Positions 1 to 8,090 of a stretch of DNA of 37,408 bases are shown here, piece by piece. Source of the stretch: Candidatus Gemmiger stercorigallinarum (GTDB lineage Bacteria > Bacillota > Clostridia > Oscillospirales > Ruminococcaceae); assembly GCA_019119495.1 (NCBI GenBank), contig DWWX01000040.1, positions 1 through 37,408 on the forward strand. Direction: 5' to 3'. Both the position numbers and the translations under genes were made by a program. The notes below the pieces were generated by a model, which had not been told where the DNA came from, did not search any database, and saw only the letters and a list, made by a program, of their open reading frames with translations. Positions within the stretch are counted from its first letter, which is position 1. Each line of letters opens with the position of its first letter.

Positions 1-3
1 TAT

Positions 4-79
4 CGGGGTGTAGCGCAGTTGGTAGCGCGCTTGGTTCGGGACCAAGAGGCCGTGGGTTCGAATCCCGTCACTCCGACCA
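4..79 (+). tRNA. tRNA-Pro (anticodon CGG)
   Basis: A full cloverleaf can be drawn. The acceptor arm CGGGGTG (4-10) pairs with CACTCCG (69-75). The anticodon stem CTTGG/CCAAG encloses the loop TTCGGGA, so the anticodon is CGG at 37-39, which reads the proline codon CCG. The T loop is TTCGAAT, and CCA is encoded at 77-79. Several G-U pairs occur in the acceptor and T stems. Confidence 0.95.
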
Positions 80-80
80 A

Positions 81-129
81 AAAAAGTCCACGATGATTCG
101 CAGAGATCGCGTTTCATCGTGGACTTTTT
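81..129 (+). terminator. Rho-independent terminator of tRNA-Pro
   Basis: A 16-bp perfect inverted repeat (81-96 with 114-129; core GTCCACGATGA/TCATCGTGGAC) starts two bases after the tRNA CCA end. Its A-run and T-run flanks make it usable on either strand. Confidence 0.85.
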
Positions 130-351
130 CGTTTTATCGTTGGCGATTGCTGCCGATTGTTTGGTCGGTTTTGCGCTGAATTGTTCAGACTAAAGTTCAG
201 ACCAAATCGGTGCGGTGCCCCCCGCCGGGGCAATACCGCCGGTCGTTCATTTTTTGAATGCCCCCGCCCTGGTCGGCGCACCGTCGCCGGGCCGGCGCGG
301 CAGGTGCCGCCGCAGCGTCTGCCCGCAACGCCTGCCGGCAAGGGACGGGGC
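130..351. other. Non-coding stretch with a short direct repeat
   Basis: No convincing gene lies between the tRNA terminator and the GNAT gene. The first part is AT-richer than its surroundings and holds the 8-bp direct repeat GTTCAGAC at 183-190 and 195-202 (12-bp period). The rest is very GC-rich. Open frames here are short or GC artefacts without a ribosome binding site. Confidence 0.5.
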
Positions 352-380
352 TTTCCCGCCGGGGCGCGCCGTGGTATACT
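352..380 (+). promoter_or_regulatory. Possible promoter of the GNAT gene
   Basis: A good -10 hexamer TATACT (375-380) is preceded, 17 bp upstream, by a poor -35 (TTTCCC, 352-357). The gene starts about 75 bp downstream. Confidence 0.35.
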
Positions 381-456
381 GGAAAAAACACGCAGGCCTA
401 TCCCGCGGCCGGCCCGCCGCCGTGCCGCCGGGTGCCCCCGGAAAGGAAGAAACACC

Positions 457-921
457 ATGCAGCTGCGCCCCTACCGCACCGCCGACTGTGCCGAACTGGC
501 CGCCCTGTTTTTCAACACCGTCCACACCGTCAACGCCAAGGACTACACCCCCGCCCAGCTGGACGCCTGGGCGGACGGGCAGGTGGACCTGGCCGCCTGG
601 GACAAAAGCTTTCTGGCCCACCGGACGCTGGTGGCCGAGGACGCCGGCCGCATCGTCGGCTTTGCCGACATGGACGCCTCCGGCTATCTGGACCGGCTGT
701 ACGTGCACCGGGATTTCCAGCGCCGGGGCGCGGCCGCCGCGCTGTGCGGCGCGCTGGAAGCCGCCGTGCCCGGCCCCTGGGCTACCCATGCGTCCATCAC
801 CGCCCGGCCTTTTTTCGAGGCGCGGGGCTACCGGGTGGTGCGCGCGCAGCAGGTGGAGCGGCACGGCGTGCTGCTGACCAACTTTGTGATGGAAAAGCCC
901 GCCCCGCCCGCCGCAGACTGA
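457..921 (+). CDS. GNAT-family N-acetyltransferase
   Basis: This 154-residue protein is the size of a single GNAT domain. Such enzymes move an acetyl group from acetyl-CoA to an amine on a small molecule or protein. The N-terminus begins with the usual beta-strand LRPYRTADC. The acetyl-CoA binding region follows LDRLYVHRDFQRRGAAAAL, where the typical R/Q-x-x-G-x-G/A loop appears as RRGAAA. The C-terminal half has the common FFEARGYRVV motif seen in YafP-like members. The ATG at 457 was chosen because GAAAGGAAG lies just upstream; longer frames have no such site. It stands alone between tRNA-Pro and the two-component operon. The substrate cannot be read from sequence. Confidence 0.85.
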   Translation: MQLRPYRTADCAELAALFFNTVHTVNAKDYTPAQLDAWADGQVDLAAWDKSFLAHRTLVAEDAGRIVGFADMDASGYLDRLYVHRDFQRRGAAAALCGALEAAVPGPWATHASITARPFFEARGYRVVRAQQVERHGVLLTNFVMEKPAPPAAD

Positions 922-947
922 TCTGCCGCGCCGGCAGGACACCTATT

Positions 948-967
948 ATATAGAGATCATATAGAGA
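948..967 (+). promoter_or_regulatory. Tandem direct repeats upstream of the response regulator
   Basis: ATATAGAGA occurs twice, at 948-956 and 959-967, with an 11-bp period. One helical turn is the spacing expected for AraC-type DNA-binding domains. The AT-rich block also contains TATTAT (945-950) as a possible -10, so the repeats may overlap the operon promoter. A short hairpin CTGCCG/CGGCAG (923-937) precedes it, just after the GNAT stop. Confidence 0.45.
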
Positions 968-1009
968 ATATCACAGACACGGGGCCATCCCCCGGAGAAA
1001 GGAGCCGAC

Positions 1010-2290
1010 ATGGCTGCCAAAACCATTTACACCGTCGTTGTGGCCGACGACGAGGACGTGCTGCGCGAGGCCGTATGCACCATGGTGCCCTGGGAGGAGC
1101 TGGGGTTCCGCCTGGCGGGCAGCGCCAGCAACGGGCTGGACGCCCTGCAGCTGGTGGAAAAGCTGGAGCCGGACCTGCTGCTGACCGACATCCGCATGCC
1201 GTTCATCTCCGGCATCGAGCTGGCCCGGCAGGTGCGGGAGGTCCGCCCTTCCATGAACATTGCCTTTTTGAGCGGCTTTGACGATTTCGAGTACGCCAAG
1301 CAGGCCATCCAGTACAATATCATCAGCTATATGCTCAAGCCGCTGACCATTGACGGCATTGCGGCCGAGCTGAAAATCATCCACCAGAAAATCGACGCGC
1401 AGTTTGCCATGTTCCGCCAGGCGGCCGACGCTGACCGCCCCCGGCAGGACGCCATGGCCGCTTTTTTGATGCCGCTGGTGCTGGACGAATATGCCGAGGC
1501 CGACCCCGGCACCCGGCAGTACGCCCTGGACTGCGGCCTGCTGCGCGACGCCGACGACCACCCCAACTACGTGGTGATGGTCTCCACCCTGCAAAGCGAG
1601 GACGGCGCCGGCTGCACCACCCCCACCTTTGTGAGCACGGTGGACACGCTGGCCGTCAAGTATCTGCGCGGGGCCAGCTTTTTCTCCGGCGGCCGGGTGG
1701 TGACGGTGCTGCTGGGCAACCGGTCGGATTTTGACGAGTACCTGCACATCCTGGCCGAGGAGATCGCCCAGATCGCCGCCAGGGTGCTGGGCCGGCGGTG
1801 CCGCATCGGGGTAAGCCGTGCCGCGGCCGAGCTGGACGTGCTGCACACCGCCTACCGCGAGGCGATGGACGCCCTGCGCCAGGCCGACCCCGCCGAGGGC
1901 GGCATCCAGTTTGTGGGCGATTTGATGCCTGCCGTAAAGGGCGGCAGCGGGCTGTGCCAGCGGGCGCTGGAAGCCATCGACCAGCATTATATGGAGGCCG
2001 ACCTTTCGCTGGTGTCGCTCAGCGGCATGCTGGACGTAAGCCCCAACCACCTGAGCGCCTGCATCAAAAAGTATGCGGGCGAGACCTTTATCAACATCCT
2101 GATCGGCAAGCGGATGGAAGCCGCCCGCAGCCTGCTGGAGACCACCGACCTGCGCATCCAGGAGGTGGCCGGCCGCTGCGGCTATACCGACCAGCACTAT
2201 TTCAGCTACTGCTTCAAAAAATACAGCGGCGAGTCCCCCAACGCACTGCGCCGCCGTCTCCGTGCCCGGCCGGCGGAGGAAGCGCAATGA
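1010..2290 (+). CDS. YesN-type response regulator, AraC-family output domain
   Basis: This 426-residue protein has an N-terminal receiver domain (residues 1-125). It shows the acidic pair D13/D14, phospho-acceptor D60 in LLLTDIRMP and the lysine in MLKPLT. A middle region of unknown fold follows, then two AraC-type helix-turn-helix motifs at the C-terminus (about 320-420, LSGMLDVSPNHLSACIKKY and IQEVAGRCGYTDQHYFSYCF). Such proteins are activated by their YesM-type kinase and usually switch on nearby sugar transport genes. GAAAGGAG lies before the ATG. The stop overlaps the start of the kinase gene (ATGA), so the two are translationally coupled. Its likely target is the mgl operon beginning at 5241; this is inference. 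Confidence 0.93.
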   Translation: MAAKTIYTVVVADDEDVLREAVCTMVPWEELGFRLAGSASNGLDALQLVEKLEPDLLLTDIRMPFISGIELARQVREVRPSMNIAFLSGFDDFEYAKQAIQYNIISYMLKPLTIDGIAAELKIIHQKIDAQFAMFRQAADADRPRQDAMAAFLMPLVLDEYAEADPGTRQYALDCGLLRDADDHPNYVVMVSTLQSEDGAGCTTPTFVSTVDTLAVKYLRGASFFSGGRVVTVLLGNRSDFDEYLHILAEEIAQIAARVLGRRCRIGVSRAAAELDVLHTAYREAMDALRQADPAEGGIQFVGDLMPAVKGGSGLCQRALEAIDQHYMEADLSLVSLSGMLDVSPNHLSACIKKYAGETFINILIGKRMEAARSLLETTDLRIQEVAGRCGYTDQHYFSYCFKKYSGESPNALRRRLRARPAEEAQ

Positions 2291-4005
2291 GCCGCCCGAC
2301 CCGCACCGGGCTGCGCATCACCACCATTCTGGTGTCGATGGTGGTGGGCGTGGTGGCGGTGATCCTGGTGGTGTGCATCGCGCTGTTTCTGGACCGGTAC
2401 CGCAGCGCCATCGTGCAGAACGCCCGCACCAGCAGCGCCCAGGCGGTGTCGCAGGTATCCAACACCGTGTCGAACTACCTGCAAGACATGAGCCAGGCCA
2501 TGCAGCTGGTCATCGGTTCTCTGGGCGAAAGCCCGGACAGCCGCGACGAACTGCTGGACGCCTTTTTGAATTTCCGCCCCGACGTGGTGGCGGTGACCAG
2601 CTACGACGAGTCCGGCGCTCTGCTGGACTGCTGGGCGCTGGACCGCCAGCCCAAGGAGAATATCGTCCAGAACCTGTCCTTTGACGCCGAAAAGGCCCAA
2701 AGCGGCGTCCGCTTTTTTGTCAGCGCCCCCCATGTGGAGACCATCTTTGAGAGCTACTACCCCTGGGTGGTGACCATGACCGCCCGGCCGGACAGCGGCA
2801 GCGGTGCGGCCTGGGTATCGCTGGACCTGAGCTTTTCCAACCTGTCCAGCTACATCAACAACGTGGGCATCGGCACGCGGGGCTACTGCTTCCTTATGGA
2901 TGACGAGGGCAACATCATCTACCACCCCCAGCAGCAGCTGATCTACTCCGGCCTGAAGGAGGAGGACACCGCCGCGCTGGCCGGGCTGTCCGACGGCGTG
3001 TACGACGACGACACCGTCATCACCTGCGTCAACAGCGTGGGCGACAGCGGCTGGCGCGTGGTGGGCGTCAGCTATGTGGACGAGCTGGTGGACCGCAATG
3101 TGACCGAGATGGTCCGCCTGTCCGCCCTGCTGGGCGTGGTGGTGCTGGCGGCGGCAGTGCTGACCAGCTGGCTGCTCAGCCGGCTGCTGGGCCGGCCGCT
3201 GCGCGGCCTGGCCGACGCCATGGAGAGCTTTGAGCAGGACGCCGACCGCTTTGCCTACCGGCCGGTGGGCGGCACGCGGGAGGTGCAGGAGCTTTCGGCC
3301 TCCTTCGGCCACATGGTGGTGCGCATCCAGCAGCTGATGACCACCGTGCGGCAGGAGGAGATCAACCTGCGCAAGACCGAGCTGAAAGCCCTGCAGGCCC
3401 AGATCAACCCCCACTTTTTGTACAACACCCTGGACTCCATCGCCTGGATGTGCGAGCAGGGCAAGACCGCCGACGCGGTCAAGATGGTCCATGCGCTGGC
3501 AAGGCTGTTCCGCATCAGCATCAGCAAAGGGCACGAGCTGATCCCCATCCGCAAGGAGATCGAACACGCCGAAAGCTACCTGCAGATCCAGGAGTACCGC
3601 TACAAAAATCAGTTCACCTACCACTTTGACGTGGACCCCGGCTGCCTGGACTACCTGTGCAACAAAATCACGCTGCAGCCCATCATCGAGAACGCCATCA
3701 ACCACGGCCTGGATTTGATGGTGGAGGACGGGCACATTGAGGTGCAGGTCTGCCCCGACGGCGGGGACATCCTGTTCCGCGTTACCGACAACGGCGTGGG
3801 CATGAGCGCCGAACAGGTGGACGCCATCCTGCAGAACAATTCCGGCAACCGCACCGGCATCGGCATCAAAAACGTCAACGACCGGCTGCAGATCTATTTT
3901 GGCAAAGAGTACGGCCTGCGCATCCACAGCGTCCCCGACGAGGGCACCTGCGTGGAGATCCGCATGCCCAAGGTGACCAAGGAGGCAGATTATGAAGCGA
4001 AGTAA
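2287..4005 (+). CDS. YesM/LytS-type sensor histidine kinase
   Basis: This 572-residue membrane kinase has a first transmembrane helix at about 10-34, an extracellular Cache-like sensor region to about 275, a second helix at about 278-300 and then a HAMP linker. The His_kinase domain follows, with phospho-acceptor His376 in QINPHFLYNT, and then a HATPase domain (N box LQPIIENAINHG, G boxes DNGVGM and GIGIKNVNDRL). It phosphorylates the regulator encoded immediately upstream. The gene overlaps that regulator by 4 bp and the downstream binding-protein gene by 14 bp, so the three products are probably made in step. The sensor domain may receive its signal from the neighbouring sugar-binding lipoprotein. 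Confidence 0.93.
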   Translation: MSRPTRTGLRITTILVSMVVGVVAVILVVCIALFLDRYRSAIVQNARTSSAQAVSQVSNTVSNYLQDMSQAMQLVIGSLGESPDSRDELLDAFLNFRPDVVAVTSYDESGALLDCWALDRQPKENIVQNLSFDAEKAQSGVRFFVSAPHVETIFESYYPWVVTMTARPDSGSGAAWVSLDLSFSNLSSYINNVGIGTRGYCFLMDDEGNIIYHPQQQLIYSGLKEEDTAALAGLSDGVYDDDTVITCVNSVGDSGWRVVGVSYVDELVDRNVTEMVRLSALLGVVVLAAAVLTSWLLSRLLGRPLRGLADAMESFEQDADRFAYRPVGGTREVQELSASFGHMVVRIQQLMTTVRQEEINLRKTELKALQAQINPHFLYNTLDSIAWMCEQGKTADAVKMVHALARLFRISISKGHELIPIRKEIEHAESYLQIQEYRYKNQFTYHFDVDPGCLDYLCNKITLQPIIENAINHGLDLMVEDGHIEVQVCPDGGDILFRVTDNGVGMSAEQVDAILQNNSGNRTGIGIKNVNDRLQIYFGKEYGLRIHSVPDEGTCVEIRMPKVTKEADYEAK

Positions 4006-4951
4006 AGCCCTGGTCTGCGCCCTGCTGGCCGCCTGCCTGTGCGCCTGCACCGCCGCCGCGCCGGCCGGCGCCCGCCACCGGGTGGCCATTGTGGCCAAGT
4101 CCACCCGCACCGAGTTCTGGCTTTCGGTGTTTGCGGGGGCGGAGGCCGCCGCCACCGAGTACAACATCGAGCTTTCCATCACCGGCCCGGAGACCGAGGA
4201 GGACTACGAGACCCAGAACCGGATGGTGGCCGACGCGGTGGCCGACGGCGCCGAGGCGCTGGTCTTTTCGGCCATCGATTACGAGAACAACGCCGCCGCC
4301 ATCGACGCCGCGGCCGAGAGCGGCGTGCGCATCGTCGCCATTGACAGCAACGTGGATTCCAGCGCGGTGCAGACCTACATCGGCACCGACAACTACGCCG
4401 CCGGCCAGATGGCCGCCCAGGCCGCGCTGGACGGCGTGGAGGAGCAGCTGACGGTGGGCATCGTCAACTACGACGTCAGCAGCGCCAACGGCCAGGAGCG
4501 GGAGCGGGGCGCGGTGGACGCCTTTGAGCAAAGCGGCCGCGCCCGGGTGGCAGCGGTCATCAATACGCTGGCCGAGGCGGCCCGGGCGCAGGCGGACACC
4601 GCCGCCATGCTGGCGGAGCATCCGGAGATCAACGTGCTGCTGGCCTTCAACGAGCCCACCAGCGTGGGCGCAGCCGACGCCGTAGAGGGCATGGGCCTGG
4701 CGGAGGAGGTGTTCCTGGTGGGGTTCGACTCCAATGTAGCCACCATCGACGGGCTGCAGGACGGCACGGTGGACGCGCTGATCGTGCAGAACCCCTACGC
4801 CATGGGCTACCTGGGCGTTGAGAGCGCCTACCGGCTGCTGTCCGGCCAGGGCGGCAGCCCGGAGGCAACGGTGGATACCTCGACCCGGATCGTAAATCGT
4901 GACAATATGTTTACAATGGACAGTCAAAAAGCCCTTTTTGCCTTTGAATAG
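3992..4951 (+). CDS. Sugar-binding lipoprotein, probable accessory sensor
   Basis: This 319-residue periplasmic-binding-protein-like lipoprotein has a signal peptide and lipobox LCAC with the lipidated cysteine at residue 19. The mature part has the two-lobe fold of the ribose/galactose-binding family (Peripla_BP_4): RVAIVAKSTRTEFW, then DGAEALVFSAID, YIGTDNYAAGQMAA and LVGFDSN. It overlaps the kinase gene by 14 bp and has no ATPase or permease partner of its own. The nearby ABC transporter already has a binding protein. A role as ligand detector for the kinase is therefore more likely than import, as in the described XylFII-LytS-YesN arrangement of Clostridium. The ligand is probably a monosaccharide but is not determined here. 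Confidence 0.87.
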   Translation: MKRSKALVCALLAACLCACTAAAPAGARHRVAIVAKSTRTEFWLSVFAGAEAAATEYNIELSITGPETEEDYETQNRMVADAVADGAEALVFSAIDYENNAAAIDAAAESGVRIVAIDSNVDSSAVQTYIGTDNYAAGQMAAQAALDGVEEQLTVGIVNYDVSSANGQERERGAVDAFEQSGRARVAAVINTLAEAARAQADTAAMLAEHPEINVLLAFNEPTSVGAADAVEGMGLAEEVFLVGFDSNVATIDGLQDGTVDALIVQNPYAMGYLGVESAYRLLSGQGGSPEATVDTSTRIVNRDNMFTMDSQKALFAFE

Positions 4952-5035
4952 CCGTTTTTTTGTGTGTTTTGTACAAATTGTTCCCCGTTGATTTCGTCAT
5001 ATTGTCATGTTTGGATAAAATTTTGCCCATCTTTC

Positions 5036-5049
5036 GGTGAAATTTCACC
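5036..5049. promoter_or_regulatory. Perfect 14-bp palindrome beside the mglB promoter
   Basis: GGTGAAATTTCACC is a perfect palindrome ending five bases upstream of the predicted -35. It lies in an AT-rich stretch (4952-5090) that otherwise holds no gene. The position fits an activator or repressor site. Palindromes are more typical of LacI-type regulators than of AraC-type ones, so the binding protein is unknown. Confidence 0.5.
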
Positions 5050-5054
5050 TTGTT

Positions 5055-5083
5055 TTTACACGAGTTTTCCGGTAGCATAATAT
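5055..5083 (+). promoter_or_regulatory. Promoter of the mgl operon
   Basis: -35 TTTACA (5055-5060), 17-bp spacer, -10 TAATAT (5078-5083). Transcription would start near 5090, leaving a structured leader of about 150 nt before the mglB start at 5241. Confidence 0.7.
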
Positions 5084-5102
5084 ATGACGAGGGACAGCGG
5101 GC

Positions 5103-5118
5103 GCTGCCGGCCGGCAGC
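5103..5118 (+). repeat. Leader palindrome
   Basis: GCTGCCGGCCGGCAGC is a perfect 16-bp palindrome at the very start of the predicted mglB leader, about 13 bases after the expected transcription start. Confidence 0.5.
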
Positions 5119-5154
5119 CGCCGTGCTGCTGTCCCGACCATACTTCATCATTGT

Positions 5155-5201
5155 GCGCAGCAGGCGCGCCTGCTGCGCCGAAGGGAACTTCCCTTCGGCG
5201 C
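5155..5201 (+). repeat. Two overlapping perfect inverted repeats in the mglB leader
   Basis: The first is a perfect 24-bp palindrome at 5155-5178 (half site GCGCAGCAGGCG). The second is a 27-bp inverted repeat at 5175-5201, with arms GCGCCGAAGGGAA and TTCCCTTCGGCGC around one central C. They share GCGC at 5175-5178, so in RNA these four bases can pair leftward or rightward but not both. A smaller stem AGGAC/GTCCT follows at 5203-5214, close to the ribosome binding site. It could be a dispersed palindromic element or a genuine leader structure; only one copy was seen in the window. Confidence 0.6.
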
Positions 5202-5240
5202 GAGGACGGGTCCTGCCGCCGCACACAGGAGGGAACACAT

Positions 5241-6419
5241 ATGAGAAAAGCACTTGCACTGACCCTGGCAGCCGCCATGGCCCTGAGCCTGGCCGCCTGC
5301 ACCGGCAGCACCACCTCGGAGAGCAGCTCCGCCGCGGCGGACAGCTCCAGCTCTGCCGACACCTCGGAGACCGGCGACGGCAGCGAAGCCGCCTCCACCT
5401 CTTCCGGTGATTTTGATGTCACGGTCCTGTACTATGCGTATTCGGACACCTACATTTCCAGCGTGCGTACCGCCTTGGACGCTGACCTGACCGCAGCCGG
5501 CATCACCTACACCGACTACGACTCCAACAACAGCCAGACCACCCAGAACGAGTACATCGACACCGCCATCGCCAACGGTACCGACCTGCTGATCGTCAAC
5601 ATGGTCACCTCCGGCTCCTCCGACACCGCAAACTCTATCTGCGACAAGGCCGAGGCCGCCGGCATCCCCGTCATCTTCTTCAACCGCGCCGTTGAGGAGG
5701 ACGACAATGCAGGCGCCGTGCTGGGCACCCGCTCCAACATCGCCTTTGTCGGCACCGACGCCCCTGAGGCCGGCCACATGCAGGGCGAGATGATCGGCAA
5801 CTACCTGATCGAGAATTACGATGCGGTTGACCTGAACGGCGACGGCGAGATCTCCTACGCCATGTTCATGGGCGACGCTTCCAACGTCGAGGCCATCTAC
5901 CGCACCCAGTACTCCGTCGAAGATGCCAACGCTATCCTGACCGAGAACGGTTACCCCGAACTGGTCTACTTTGACTCCACCAACGAGAACAAGTACCAGC
6001 TGGATATGACCGGTGCATGGAGCGCCCAGGCCGCTATGGAGTATATGCAGACCAACCTGGCTTCTTACAGCGAGGCCAATGGCAACATGATCGAGCTCAT
6101 CATCTGCAACAACGATAACATGGCCGAGGGCTGCATCACTGCCCTGCAGGCTGCCGGCTACAACAACGGCGAAGGCACCACCACCATCCCCGTGTTCGGC
6201 GTTGACGCCACCGATTCCGCCCAGCAGCTGATTGCCAACGGCACGATGACCGGCACGATCAAGCAGGATGCCGAAGGCATGGCCGAGTGCATTGCCCTGC
6301 TGGCCACCAACGTGATGAACGGCGAGGATCTGCTGGCCAACACCGATTCCTACACCAAGGATACCGCCAACAGCCTGGACAACAAGATCTTCATTCCTTA
6401 CCAGGAGTACACCGGCTGA
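5241..6419 (+). CDS. mglB: Galactose/glucose-binding lipoprotein of an ABC importer
   Basis: This 392-residue protein has a signal peptide and lipobox LAAC (Cys20), then a Ser/Ala-rich linker to about residue 55 that tethers the binding domain to the membrane. The domain matches MglB-type proteins. DLNGDGEIS (197-205) is the EF-hand-like calcium loop characteristic of the galactose/glucose-binding protein, and NNDNMAEGCITAL and PVFGVDATDSA line the expected sugar-binding lobes. CAGGAGGG precedes the ATG by 8 bases. It is the first gene of the operon and is followed by a terminator before mglA, a usual way to make more binding protein than transporter. The calcium loop supports galactose or glucose, but the exact sugar is an inference. 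Confidence 0.88.
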   Translation: MRKALALTLAAAMALSLAACTGSTTSESSSAAADSSSSADTSETGDGSEAASTSSGDFDVTVLYYAYSDTYISSVRTALDADLTAAGITYTDYDSNNSQTTQNEYIDTAIANGTDLLIVNMVTSGSSDTANSICDKAEAAGIPVIFFNRAVEEDDNAGAVLGTRSNIAFVGTDAPEAGHMQGEMIGNYLIENYDAVDLNGDGEISYAMFMGDASNVEAIYRTQYSVEDANAILTENGYPELVYFDSTNENKYQLDMTGAWSAQAAMEYMQTNLASYSEANGNMIELIICNNDNMAEGCITALQAAGYNNGEGTTTIPVFGVDATDSAQQLIANGTMTGTIKQDAEGMAECIALLATNVMNGEDLLANTDSYTKDTANSLDNKIFIPYQEYTG

Positions 6420-6459
6420 TCAAAACCAAATAACTCCGCACGCTGAAACAATGTAACCG

Positions 6460-6495
6460 GGGCGGCTGCTGTGTAGCGCAGCAGCCGCCCTTTTT
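6460..6495 (+). terminator. Intra-operon terminator between mglB and mglA
   Basis: A perfect 12-bp stem GGGCGGCTGCTG/CAGCAGCCGCCC with a 7-base loop is followed directly by TTTTT (6491-6495). No promoter is obvious between it and mglA, so it probably lets through only part of the transcription. Confidence 0.85.
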
Positions 6496-6574
6496 GGTAA
6501 AGGCGGTGCAGTCCTGCCCCGGTCCGCGGCGGCAGGACCTTCCGCTTCAAATCTGAGAAAAAGGAGGGCTATGC

Positions 6575-8074
6575 ATGGGCGAAGAGGTTTTGCTGCAAAT
6601 GAAAAACATCTCCAAATCCTTCCCCGGCGTCAAGGCACTGGACCGGGTCTCGCTGACCGTCCGCAAGGGCACCGTCCATGCCCTGATGGGCGAGAACGGC
6701 GCTGGCAAGTCCACACTGATGAAATGCCTTTTTGGCATTTATTCCAAGGATGAAGGCAGCATCCTGCTGGAAGGCCGCGAGGTCAACTTCAAAAACAGCA
6801 AGGAGGCGCTGGAAAACGGCGTTGCCATGGTGCACCAGGAGCTGAACCAGGCGCTGAAACGCAGTGTTATGGACAACCTTTGGCTGGGCCGCTACCCGCT
6901 GATCGGCGGCGTCATGGTCAACGAGCGCAAAATGTACGAGGACACCGTCCGCATCTTCAAAGAGCTGGAGATTGACGTTGACCCCCGCCGCATCATGAGC
7001 ACCCTGCCGGTATCCCAGCGGCAGATGGTGGAAATTGCCAAGGCAGTTTCGTACAATTCCAAGATCATCGTCTTTGACGAGCCCACCTCCTCGCTGACAG
7101 AGGAGGAAGTTGAGCATCTGTTCCGCATCATCAACATGCTGCGCGACCGCGGCGTGGGCATCATTTACATCAGCCACAAGATGGCCGAGATTCTGCGCAT
7201 CAGCGACGATGTCACCGTCATGCGCGACGGCACCTGGGTGGCCACCCGCCCTGCCAGGGAGCTGGACACCCCGACGATTATCAAGCTGATGGTGGGCCGC
7301 GAGCTGAGCAACCAGTTCCCGCCCAAAACCAACAAGCCCGGCGACGTCTACCTGGAGGTCGAGCATTTGACCGCCAAGTATTCGATGTTAAAGGATGTCT
7401 CCTTTACCGCACGCCGCGGCGAGATTGTCGGCCTGGCCGGCCTGGATGGTTCCGGCCGCACCGAAACTTTGGAGAACATTTTCGGCGTCGCCACCCGGAA
7501 GTCCGGCACGGTCAAGCTGGACGGCAAGGTCTGCCGCAACCGCAATTCCCGCGAGAGCATCAAAAACGGATTTGCCATGCTGACCGAGGAACGCCGTGCC
7601 ACAGGTATCTTTGGCATTTTGAACATCCGTGAAAATACCGTTATTTCCAGCCTGAAAAAACACCTGCGCGGCGGCATTATGCTGAGCAACGCCAGCATGA
7701 GGAAGGATACCCAGTGGTCCATTGACACCATGCGGATCAAGACCCCCAGCCAGGAAACCAAGATCCGCAGCCTGTCCGGCGGCAACCAGCAAAAGGTCAT
7801 CCTGGGCCGCTGGCTGTTGACCGACCCCAACGTGCTGCTGCTGGATGAACCCACGCGCGGTATCGACGTCGGCGCCAAGTACGAGATCTACCAGCTGATC
7901 ATCGACCTGGCCAATCGCGGCAAAACCGTGCTGATGGTCTCTTCCGAAATGCCCGAACTGTTGGGCGTGTGCGACCGCATCCTGGTCATGTCGGGCGGAC
8001 GCCTGGCCGGCGAGGTGGATGCCCGCAGCACCACCCAGGAAGAGATTATGACACTGGCTGCAAAATACGTATAA
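6575..8074 (+). CDS. mglA: Sugar ABC importer ATPase with two nucleotide-binding domains
   Basis: This 499-residue protein has the two fused ATPase domains typical of the MglA/RbsA (CUT2) family. Domain one has Walker [10 protein letters not shown] (39-47), a weakened signature [11 protein letters not shown] and Walker [12 protein letters not shown]. Domain two has a degenerate Walker A (GLDGSGRTE, without GKT), which is normal for this family, an intact signature LSGGNQQK and Walker [12 protein letters not shown]. It would power uptake of the sugar delivered by the upstream binding protein through the permease encoded 16 bp downstream. AAGGAGG sits 7 bases before the ATG at 6575; the ATG at 6571 is out of frame. 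Confidence 0.93.
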   Translation: MGEEVLLQMKNISKSFPGVKALDRVSLTVRKGTVHALMGENGAGKSTLMKCLFGIYSKDEGSILLEGREVNFKNSKEALENGVAMVHQELNQALKRSVMDNLWLGRYPLIGGVMVNERKMYEDTVRIFKELEIDVDPRRIMSTLPVSQRQMVEIAKAVSYNSKIIVFDEPTSSLTEEEVEHLFRIINMLRDRGVGIIYISHKMAEILRISDDVTVMRDGTWVATRPARELDTPTIIKLMVGRELSNQFPPKTNKPGDVYLEVEHLTAKYSMLKDVSFTARRGEIVGLAGLDGSGRTETLENIFGVATRKSGTVKLDGKVCRNRNSRESIKNGFAMLTEERRATGIFGILNIRENTVISSLKKHLRGGIMLSNASMRKDTQWSIDTMRIKTPSQETKIRSLSGGNQQKVILGRWLLTDPNVLLLDEPTRGIDVGAKYEIYQLIIDLANRGKTVLMVSSEMPELLGVCDRILVMSGGRLAGEVDARSTTQEEIMTLAAKYV

Positions 8075-8090
8075 CAGGGAGGAACCATCC

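Noticed and set aside
183-202. Direct repeat GTTCAGAC as a CRISPR remnant or operator
   Set aside because: Only two 8-bp copies, too short and close for CRISPR; no neighbouring cas gene.
1-350. Possible mobile-element attachment site at the tRNA-Pro gene
   Set aside because: tRNA 3' ends are common integration sites, but no repeat of the tRNA end, integrase or phage gene is visible downstream.
3992-4951. Naming the binding lipoprotein as a xylose sensor
   Set aside because: The gene arrangement resembles XylFII-LytS-YesN, but the adjacent transporter has the galactose/glucose calcium loop and no xylose genes are present.
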